64,000 nt of DNA, from contig OX235263.1 of assembly GCA_944472135.2 (NCBI GenBank), positions 3,021,517 through 3,085,516 on the forward strand. The letters are read 5' to 3'. Origin of the DNA: Trichobilharzia regenti (taxonomy: Eukaryota > Platyhelminthes > Trematoda > Strigeidida > Schistosomatidae). The notes below the pieces were generated by a model that saw only the letters and a list, made by a program, of their open reading frames with translations, made no database searches and was not told where the DNA came from. The position numbers and the translations under genes were made by a program. Below, one piece after another: positions 55,970 through 64,000 of this stretch (positions are counted from its first letter, which is position 1; each line of letters opens with the position of its first letter).

Positions 55970-56884
55970 CACCATAAATCCTCCTCTGCTGTGCTCACTG
56001 AAACTGGTGTCCCTTAAAGTGCTGTACTCTCCTCACTTCTATTTTCTTACTTTCTACACGACCTACCATCTTCAAACGACATTATTTTGTCAAATATGCT
56101 GATGACCTAACTGTATCTTTGCCTGTCAAATGTCAAAGTGACTGCACTAAACTAAACGGCTTTTTATCAGAAGTCAGCCAATGGTACAAGGAAAACGGTC
56201 TCACCTTAAACGCTTCCAAATGCCAAACAGTTAATTTCACCTTTAGGCACAAATCTGACCTAAACAAACTGGTGGTTTGCACTCACGAGGTGTGCAACAC
56301 AGATGGCACTGAAATTGAAACCAAGTCAGAAATTAAATACCTAGGCGTCATTCTATCTGCTGATCTTTCTTGGTCGTCTCATATATTGATGATTTCTAAT
56401 AAAATATTCCGTCTCACCTTCTACATCAAGAAGTTAAGACATTCTGGTATAACCCAACCCAACCCAACCCTTACTCCTACAATTCGTTAATTCCCGTATT
56501 CTGGCTACTATTCTCTATTGTTGCCCCTTGGTTTTTCCTGGTCTACTGAAGGAAGACTATACCATATTACGCAGGATGTTGAAGGTTGTCAGCAGGGTAA
56601 GCCACATAGTGCCACTTAACCATCTTATTAATACTCTGGTTGACAGGCATTTGGACTCATGTGAAAAATGGGCTAAATCCATTTTATCTAACTCACACCA
56701 CGCTCTTCATTCACAACTCTCCCCTTGTATCTCTTCAGGGAAAACCAGAAGCCTATATAGAAAACTATATGCTCGCACTAGAAAGTACAAAAACTCAACC
56801 ATACCCTACTTAGCTCGTGTTCTGTGCGATAAAGAAAGCATTAGGCGTGAAACTTATGACTTATTAAATATTCATGGATAATCC
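55970..56884 (+). mobile_element. CR1-like LINE, part before the palindrome
   Basis: Starts at RT motif B (TGVP, VLSPLLF) with motif C Y-A-D-D-L split by a frameshift near 56095. Then a 123-codon frame gives WYKENGLTLNASKCQTVNFT and IKYLGVILSADLSWSSHILM, and a second frame gives FPGLLKEDYTILRRMLKVVS. A small tandem AACCC repeat (56452-56468) breaks GITQPLLLQ. The element resumes after 57696. Confidence 0.75.
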
Positions 56885-56900
56885 CCATCCAGGCATTAAT

Positions 56901-57696
56901 GAAAACAAAACACGTAGATCAGCGAAGAGTCTCTTTTCGGCGAATTCATTTTCTTAGCTGTACAATCGCAAATATATATGCATTGTTTTGTATGTATGTG
57001 TACATTAAGTTTGTCAAACAAAGTTACAATTGGTTAAGGTTACTTTTAACTAAACAAGTGGAGGATGGTAATACAGGTCAAGAAAATTAAGTGCTAATGA
57101 AACTAGGGTAGTAAAAAAATGATGAGTTGTCACAAACAGTTGTAATAATAATAGTGAGTTTTACTCAGGATGCACATAGAAACAAAGTAGATAATGCGAA
57201 ACTATGTAAGAGATCTAAGTGGATACAAGAATTGTAATTGCTTAAGGTTATTTTAACTAAACAGGTAAAGGTTGGTAATATAAGTCAAGACCATTAAGTG
57301 CTAGGGTAGTAGACGTATATTACCAACCTTTACCTGTTTAGTTAAAATAACCTTAAGCAATTACAATTCTTGTATCCACTTAGATCTCTTACATAGTTTC
57401 GCATTATCTACTTTGTTTCTATGTGCATCCTGAGTAAAACTCACTATTATTATTACAACTGTTTGTGACAACTCATCATTTTTTACTACCCTAGTTTCAT
57501 TAGCACTTAATTTTCTTGACCTGTATTACCATCCTCCACTTGTTTAGTTAAAAGTAACCTTAACCAATTGTAACTTTGTTTGACAAACTTAATGTACACA
57601 TACATACAAAACAATGCATATATATTTGCGATTGTACAGCTAAGAAAATGAATTCGCCGAAAAGAGACTCTTCGCTGATCTACGTGTTTTGTTTTC
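56901..57696. repeat. Large near-perfect palindrome inserted in a CR1-like element
   Basis: Arms 56901-57280 and 57318-57696 are inverse copies about 380 bases long with one visible indel (seven versus six A/T near 57113 and 57481). The spacer is 37 bases. Direct repeats ACTTATTAAATA lie in the CR1 sequence before and after. Each arm also contains two diverged copies of a 90-base block (TTTTAACTAAACA ... AAGTGCTA). Neither arm encodes a recognised protein. Confidence 0.75.
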
Positions 57697-58080
57697 ACTT
57701 ATTAAATAGTCAGTAGAACAACTGGATCTCGTCTTTCCAGCTCATATCATTTATAGGTACAACGTTTTTCTTTCTTTCTTTTCCTTTTCTCTCTCTCTTT
57801 TTTCTGTTATGTGCAGCTTTGTTTCTTTCTTCTGCTTACGCCAGTAAATATCTTAGAACCTACTTTTCTAGCACCTTCAAACACTGTTTAATTTTGGCTT
57901 TGCTACCGACATGCTAATAAGTTGTTGTCAGAACTAGCTGAGATTTCCTTAATCTATGGAGAATTTTCTTCATTGCTAATGTACTAACTGGATGCAATAC
58001 TGTGGTGAAACGCTAAGAATTTCATTCCGTATTCGCAAGTACTGCTTTGGAATAAAGCAAATATTTATTATTATCATTAA
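57697..58080 (+). mobile_element. CR1-like LINE, 3' UTR after the palindrome
   Basis: Colinear with 17385-17818: AATAGTCAGTAGAACAACTG, TTATAGGTACAACG and end GGAATAAAGCAAATATTTAT with an ATT-rich tail. Confidence 0.75.
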
Positions 58081-58239
58081 ATGATTTGCATGACGCATAC
58101 CACAGAAATATATTGACCTATAATTAATTAACTATCGATTACTAGAGCAACTCAGTAGGATCTACAGTGGCAGGATAAAATAACCTTATTTAACTCAATT
58201 TGAACTTTCCCGACGAATATGTGGATCCAAATGCTCGGC

Positions 58240-58395
58240 CTCGTGTCAGCAAAAGCTTTTCGTCTTATTCCGTACTCGTCAAGTGAATACACCTCAATTT
58301 CCCAGTGAGTGGTAGTTTCCTCGCCGAGATTGGAACTCAGTGCCCATTGTTCTAAATTCTAAAGCGTTATCCATTACACTATTTGAGCCACAAAA
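58240..58395 (-). mobile_element. Decayed tRNA-like SINE with hammerhead remnant
   Basis: Minus strand GACGAGTACGGAATAAGACG then AAAAGC, and a B-box-like GAGTTCCAATCTC. Core bases are changed. Confidence 0.4.
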
Positions 58396-59105
58396 GCCAC
58401 CTGTTTCGCAACTGCTATCATCGTGGAGTCTTCTTTTAGTCAACATGCACCAAATTACTTTAAAATGACTAATTTATTCCATAGGGTTTCGTCAGCTGTA
58501 TGTATACCTAGTTCATTTTGTAAGTGTAGCATAAAATGTCAAAAACAGAGACGATGTAAAAATTACGTAAGTATCTAGAGTTGTCAGTTCAAATCAGAAT
58601 GCGGACATTATATTATTGTGACGATTTACAGCTTGAAATTTAGGGATAATTCAGATATAAGTGGAGATGTTAATGTAATCTTGGTAAAGTACATTCAAAC
58701 AAAATGAAACTGGTAACTGATAAGAAAAGCTTATTGTGAAATTGGTTCGAAAATGAATTGATGAATGTGACTATCAAGTTACATCATAAAGATCATTTTA
58801 AATTGTAATGATTTAGAGTGAAAGACCCAATGCTTATCAAAGTAACAATGAGGTAGTTATAGTTTCTATTTGAATGCATAATCCAAGCTACACTTTTCGT
58901 ACAACAAGAACTTCTGCAGGGTAAATTAATAATCGTGAAGTTTTCGCACTGCTCAATAGCACAAAAGATTCTGGTGTCCTATATCAACTACATGAATAGA
59001 AAATTTTGTCTCAAAGTGAACAGCAGTGATATCAACCATGCGTGGCAGTGAAGTAAGACAATTTTCAACGATCCTATGCATCTACACATTAATGACGATA
59101 GCTGA
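58395..59105. other. No gene seen
   Basis: AT-rich unassigned DNA before the split LTR. Confidence 0.35.
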
Positions 59106-59194
59106 TGATACTGTGGTGAGAGCAGGCTGCTAGCCAATCGGTAGACATTAATTTACGTCAATGTCTATGTCGCTAATATTTTATTATATTATTA

Positions 59195-60037
59195 TTATTG
59201 CTCCCTTGGGTTCCTAGTGGAACATAGGGCTTCAACTCCACGTCTCCCTTTTCTTCTGTCTTCTGCTATACGTTTCGCCTGCATCCATGTTAATCCATAT
59301 TCTTTCAACTCCTCTTCACACGATCTCCTCCATGTCTTCCTTGGACGTCCCACACGCCGTTTCTTTTTAGGGTTCCACTCGAGGGCTTGACGCGCGATGT
59401 CACCCAGCGGTCTCCTCAGCGAGTGTCCGATCCATCTCCACTTTCTCCTGCTTATTTGTTGGTTGGCGATTGGTTCTGGCTTTGTTTGTTCCCATAATTC
59501 CTTGTTGGTGATTCTTTCCGGCCCGGCCATCTGATCATCAGTATAGAGCGAAGAAAGTTGTTGACTGATAAATGTCTGCAACAGGCTGTTGGAAGTATTC
59601 TTTGTGACCCGCCAAGTTTCTGATCCGTATAGAAGAACTGACTTTACGTTTGTATTGAAAATCCGACTGAATTTTGTTGTTGATTCTGGCTGAGTGACGA
59701 AGATTTCCAGATTGGTTGTTTCAGGTTGATGAATGTGTTTCTCGCCTTTCCGATTCTTGATTTGACATCCTCGTCCGCTCCTCCTGTAGTTTAGACAATG
59801 CTCCTTAGTTAAGTGAATGAAGTGACCTCTTTCAAATCCCTCTCGTTGATGATGATTGACGTTGGATGTTGTTGCTGTTGTTGGTTGGTTATTTTCATAA
59901 CCTCCGTCTTGTCTATGTTTACCTGGAGTCCTGTCTTTGCTGCTTCTTCGACCAGTTTGTCGGTTTTCGCTTGTAAGTCTTCGATTAAGTGTGACATCAA
60001 ACATAAATCATCCACACGCGAAATCCAGGCCTTCTAG
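59195..60037 (-). pseudogene. RTE C-terminal region
   Basis: Resumes as LEGLDFA, then a 4-base insertion (TGTG) before GATGAT breaks the F-A-D-D motif. It continues DDLCLMSHLIEDLQAKTDKL, TEVMKITNQ plus Gln run, HQPETTNLEIFVTQPESTTK, NVKSVLLYGSETWRV, RRPLGDIARQALEWNPKKKR, GRPRKTWRRSCEEELKEYGL and ends LCSTRNPREQ. The main frame is open for 269 codons. Confidence 0.8.
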
Positions 60038-60039
60038 GT

Positions 60040-61085
60040 TCTTTTAACAATAACAATAACAATAACAATTTCGCTTTATTCCAGAAACAGTACTTGTGGT
60101 ACAGTGTGGAATTTTCAGCACATATCTACAATATTGCTTCTAATTTCATCGTACATTTAAAAGGAGTATTATAAAAAAAATAAAAAAATAAAATATTTAA
60201 AAAAACAAAAAAAACAATAACAACAAAAAACCAAAAAAGAAACACAGAAATAACAAAAAAATGCAATAAAAATACCAAGTAAAAAGGAAGATAAACACAA
60301 ATAATGAAAAAATATTTCAGTATTGGTTAGTGGAAGCTACGATATGAGTATGCGTGGTGAACAGTAACAGCTATAATCATACGGGAAATTATGAGATGTT
60401 CTTAAAAAAATGTTTATAGCTAAGATGATCAGTTAATTTGATTGAACAACACTAAGCAATCATAAGATAAACATTTCAGGTTGTGTTTTTTTTATTGTCA
60501 GCACTAATGCAGTGTTTGTTGTGGTAGTGTGAGGAATCATGCATAATACAAAATTTTTTAAGATGGTGATAGTGGCAATAACAAACAAGATTGTCAGTTA
60601 AATGGTGCCGAACAAAGAACAACCACAAAACTAATGTTACATGATGGTTAATGACGGGACAATTTTTAATAATCATAGTGATAATATAGTCGGACCCAGC
60701 AGATGTATAAAGAAGGAATAGAATAAAGAATAAAAATGTAAGCCAATGATAATAATTTTAAGCAGCTAAGTATGTTTAAGAAGGTTGTTCACTATAGAGT
60801 ACAAATAAGAGAGTGTAAGGGGGTAATCACAAGGGCCAAAATTATGTTATTAACAACAAAGCAAGTCATAGGTTTCACGCTTAACATTGTCTCTGTCACT
60901 TAGAACACGGGCCAAATATGGTATCGTTGAGTTCCTATACTTGGTTGTACGAGCATATATTATTTTGTACTGATTTCTGGTTCTACCTGATGACATGCAA
61001 GGAGAGAGTTGAGAATAGAGGGGGTGTTGGCAGTCAGAGAGTATGGTTTTAGACCATTTCTCACATGTATTCAGATGCTTATCTT
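60040..61085 (-). mobile_element. CR1-like LINE 3' copy inserted in the RTE
   Basis: Minus frame LNTCEKWSKTILSDCQHPLY, SQLSPCMSSGRTRNQYK, TTKYRNSTIPYLARVLSDRD, then 3' UTR to GGAATAAAGCGAAATTG and a (TTATTG)n tail at about 60043-60070. 5' truncated at 61085. Confidence 0.8.
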
Positions 61086-61089
61086 CATG

Positions 61090-61573
61090 TCGGTCGGTCC
61101 AGGATATCCCTATCCCGTTTCTCATTTCCCACTGTCTGACGCATAATCCAGTCCACCACAATTAGGAATATAATTGGTGATAGTAAGCGCCCTTGTCTGA
61201 CTCCTGTGTTTACTCCAAACGCCTCGCTGAGTCTTCCGTTGTGGATCACTTGGCAGGTGCCGTTGTAGTACAGCTGATGAATAAGGTTGATGAATATTTG
61301 GAGCACGCCATAGTACTCGAGTAATTTCCAAATTACTTCACGGTCAACGCTGTCTGTCAAGGCCTTCTCAAAGTCTATAAAGTTGAGGTAGAGGTGTGAT
61401 TGCCATTCCACGCTTTGTTCTGTGATGATGATGCGTAGAGTTGCAATTTGGTCAGAACATGATTTGCCTTTCCTGAATCCAGCTTGTTCTGGTCGGAGTT
61501 CTGTATACAGTGCGTCCTTTATTCTCTCCAGGATGATGCGACTCAGGATTTTACTTGGTGTTGACAGGAGCAT
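61090..61573 (-). pseudogene. RTE reverse transcriptase middle part
   Basis: Frame MLLSTPSKILSRIILERIKD, LRPEQAGFRKGKSCSDQIAT, LNFIDFEKALTDSVDREVIW (motif A; an extra codon replaces Phe in A-F-D-S), NTGVRQGRLLSPIIFLIVVD (motif B, with Arg where Cys is usual). It ends at ILDRPT, where the CR1-like insertion begins, before motif C. Confidence 0.8.
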
Positions 61574-63299
61574 GATTCCTCGCCAGTTCTTGCAGAATGA
61601 GGCGTAAGTCGCCCTTCTTTGGTAGTTTCACGAGGTAACCTTTCCTCCAGTCAGTAGGCACCTTTCCCTCCTTCCAGACCTTTTGCAATAATGGAGTCAG
61701 CATGTCTGCTGTCGTCTCTGGGTGCGCTTTCAGTGCTTCAGGGGGTATTCCATCTGGTCCAGCTGCTTTTCCAGCTTTCAGAAGCTTGATTGCGTTCAAG
61801 ACTTCAGCTCTCGTTGGAGGATTGGTGTCAACTTGCAGTTGTGTGCGCGCTGTTGTTGGTATTTCTGGACGGGTTGCAGGTGATGGTCGGTTCAAGAGTC
61901 CTTTGAAGTGATCCGCCCATTGTTTAATCTGTTTTTCTTCCTTGGTAATTGGGTTCCCTTGGCTGTCTTTTATAGGTTTCGCTTGTGTTGATCTCTTCCC
62001 GGATAGAGATTTGGTTATCTGATATAGTGTCCTCAGGTCCCTTTTGCCTGCTGCCTTCTCAGCTTCAGTGGTGAGGTTGTCGTAGAATCGTCTTTTGTCC
62101 TTCCTAGCACTCTTTTTCACTTCTTTGTCCAGTTCTGTGTAAGTTGAGCTCATCGTCTCTTTCTCCTGTCCGTCCTTGCATTGAATCATTTTCTCTTTCA
62201 CCATTCTCTTCTCTTTTATTAATTTCCAAGTGTCCGTTGAGAGCCATTCCTTGTCTTGTCTCTTCTTTCTTCCTAGAACCGTTGAACACGTTTCGTTGAG
62301 AATCGCCTTCAGAGACTTCCAATGTTCTTCCACGCATGATTCTTCAGTGATGTCGCGTAGTGTTTCCTGCTTTGCTCTGACAGTTGCAGTGAAAGTGTCT
62401 TTTGTGGTTGTGTCCTTCAGTAATTGAGTGTTGAACTTGCATTGTGGCCTATCCCCAGCTATCCTCGAGGCTTTTAGTTTCACCTTGAAAGTCCCTTCTA
62501 CTAGATAGTGGTCTGAACCCACATCTGCTCCTCTCCTTGACCTTGTGTCCAGTAGGCTCCGTCTCCACTTTCTTGAAATTGAGATGAAGTCTATTTGATT
62601 CTTGGTGTTTCCATCTGGTGAAATCCATGTCGTCTTGTGTATATCCTTGTGTTTGAACACACTACCGCCAATCACCAAATCATTGAAGGCGCAGAAGTCT
62701 GAGAAGAGTTCACCATTGTCGTTCATTTCACCGAGGGCCTCACGACCCATGGTGAGTTCTCTTCCTGTGTTGTCTCCTCCCAGCTTCGCATTCATGTCGC
62801 CCATCAGGATTTTGATATCGCCATTTGGGACGTTGTCCATTATTGCTTGTAGTTGTCTGTAGAACGCCTCCTTCTTCTCTTGTTCTGAGACGTTTGTAGG
62901 CGCATAGCATTGAATGACTGTAACTTTCCTTCCTTTTGAGTTGAACCTGGCTGTCATTATCCTGGAGGAGATTGGTTCCCACTGCATGAGAGCTTTGGTT
63001 GCTGTTGGTGACATCATGATGGCCACTCCCTCGGTGTGCTCATGGTTGTCCTCTAGGTGGCCGGAATAGATTACTGTCTCTCCAGTAGGTAGTTGGCACC
63101 TTCCAGTTCCGTTCCATCTGCTCTCGCAGATTCCCAACACTTCTATTCTGTACCTTCTCATTTCAGTGGCTATCTGGGCAGCCTTTCCAGTTTCGTACAT
63201 TGTACGAACATTCCAGGTACCCATCCTTACTTTTGCTTTCATCGAAAGAAGGCTTATCGGCTGACTGGCTTCCCGAAGGCTTTCACCAGCCTGCGTCAT
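61551..63299 (-). pseudogene. RTE endonuclease and N-terminal RT frame, 582 codons
   Basis: An unbroken frame from an ATG at 63299. The apurinic-type endonuclease spans about residues 25-270 with its expected residues: TWNVRT (28-33), GICESRWNG (E at 58), IQCYAPT, LMGDMNAKLG (D/N near 166), NQIDFIS and GSDHYLV (near 262). A basic linker follows, with many Lys/Glu and possible coiled structure (340-450). Then the RT start, AGPDGIPPEALKAH and VPTDWRKGYLVKLPKKGDL. At about 61595 the frame shifts: the true continuation CKNWRGIMLLSTPSKIL is in another frame, so the last 20 residues are spurious. The endonuclease itself looks intact. Confidence 0.85.
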
Positions 63300-63364
63300 T
63301 TTAATTCCCCGATTTCAGAGAAAAATAAGGCTATTGCTTATGTTTTTAGAATTTTTAATATATT

Positions 63365-63500
63365 TATTCGTTGAAGTTTCTGTAGCGATTTGGTTGTTTT
63401 ACAGGGGTGGAGTTGCTAGCACCACGCCCCAACCCTCCCTCTTTACCCGGGCTTGAGACGGGCGAGAAAACTAGTAAGCTAGTAGCCTAGCAAGCTAGTA
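63365..63500 (-). mobile_element. SINE-1a-like body beside the RTE 5' end
   Basis: AGTTTCTGTAGCGATTTGG, ACAGGGGTGGAGTTGCTAGC and CCAACCCTCCCTCTTTACCC follow the SINE-1a body in minus orientation; head absent. Confidence 0.5.
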
Positions 63501-63884
63501 TCTTGAGAGAATATATGGACAAGACTGATTCAACAACCAATCACAGTAGACTTAACGTGAGCAAATACGTTTCCCAGATATATGGCCTAACTTTCTGAGA
63601 AACCAGTCACAAGCAGTACAGAATAACCTTGAGCAAGAAACAACCAATCAGAAGACTGTGTTTGTCTGCTTGAATAAGCTATAATAATGCACATGAAATA
63701 TATATATAAATACGTGCTGATTTCCTCAATAAATGATCTGTTGCCTGGCCCTTGTCTTCTGTTGTTACAATACTACCAGTCAGTCCAAACTTCACTAAGT
63801 ATAGCACACGTTGATTCTCAGGAAATAGTGGTTAAATTTGGATATCAAAGCCAATTGGTTGAAAAGTAATATCTGTATGTATTT

Positions 63885-64000
63885 TGTTCCACTGCAGTCT
63901 GAATGTAGCATAGACCTTTAAGCTTGAGCCTAGGAGTTTCACTAGCACTGGTGTTTATTTTTCGCCGCGTAGGGTAGCTACCCGTACACCCAACGTTTTG
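63885..64000 (-). mobile_element. Diverged SINE-1a-like repeat, runs off the window
   Basis: Related to 8995-9140 (CTTTAAGCTTGAGC, TTTATTTTTC, ACACCCAACG). Confidence 0.4.

Larger units (their letters stand above)
59185..63335 (-). mobile_element. Near full-length RTE-clade LINE, subfamily B, with CR1 inside
   Basis: Minus strand order: endonuclease plus early RT (63299-61551), RT core (61573 down to about 61090), CR1-like insertion (61085-60040), then C-terminal region (60004-59195) and an (AAT)n 3' tail. RTE elements use the endonuclease to nick the target and the RT to copy RNA there. Frame breaks near 61595 and in the F-A-D-D box, plus the insertion, disable it. Confidence 0.8.
59112..63769 (+). 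mobile_element. Solo LTR split by nested insertions, ATAC duplication
   Basis: LTR parts are 59112-59181 (starts TGTGGTGAGAGCAGGCTG) and about 63500-63769 (ends CTTCTGTTGTTACA). ATAC precedes (59108-59111) and follows (63770-63773). The uninterrupted relative is at 9685-9990 on the other strand. All between is later insertion. Confidence 0.8.

Overview
The window is AT-rich animal DNA dominated by degraded retroelements. It most likely comes from a schistosome or a close trematode relative. That inference rests on the mix seen here: RTE-clade and CR1-like non-LTR elements, Penelope-like elements with GIY-YIG endonuclease, and tRNA-like SINEs carrying hammerhead-ribozyme cores, all scattered through huge introns. 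No bacterial-style genes, rRNA, CRISPR or convincing functional tRNA were seen.

Host genes. Two genes on the + strand look like tandem paralogues of the LAMP (lysosome-associated membrane glycoprotein) family. The last three exons of the first lie at 1-114, 230-394 and 462-610. They encode the end of the luminal domain, one membrane span and a short basic tail. The second has exons at 12104-12435 (Ser/Pro stalk), 13422-13890 and 46364-46642. These match the first gene in order, intron phase and Y-x-C / Q-A-F landmarks. Its last visible exon is cut off by an intron running past the window end. The intron between its second and third exons is about 32.5 kb and is almost wholly retroelement debris. 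A possible minus-strand exon of an unrelated, unrecognised gene lies inside it (29422-29822).

Mobile elements. (1) RTE-clade LINEs in three subfamilies: A (fragments near 3.3, 12.5 and 51.4 kb), B (fragments near 7.4, 14.4 and 22.3 kb, plus a near full-length copy at 59.2-63.3 kb) and C (many fragments; the best RT is at 32.1-32.9 kb). (2) CR1-like LINEs at 17.0, 35.2, 56.0 and 60.0 kb. (3) Penelope-like (PLE) fragments near 5.4, 21.6, 23.9-27.4, 28.4-29.3, 33.2, 44.9 and 52.4 kb, several of them folded back into inverted repeats. (4) Two copies of one solo LTR, at 9685-9990 and (interrupted) 59112-63769. (5) tRNA-like SINEs in three groups. SINE-1 exists with two different LINE-like tails (1a, RTE-like; 1b, CR1-like). 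SINE-2 and SINE-3 carry hammerhead-like folds.

How the parts fit. The LINE and PLE copies supply, or once supplied, the reverse transcriptase. The SINE tails suggest which LINE moved which SINE. Hammerhead motifs in SINE-2, SINE-3 and the PLEs suggest RNA self-processing. Element order can be read from nesting: a solo LTR (ATAC duplication) contains an RTE, which contains a CR1; an 11-bp duplication brackets a PLE; a large palindrome splits a CR1. The subfamily names A/B/C and SINE-1/2/3 are local labels, not database names. Most element boundaries are read by eye and are good to roughly 10-30 bases.
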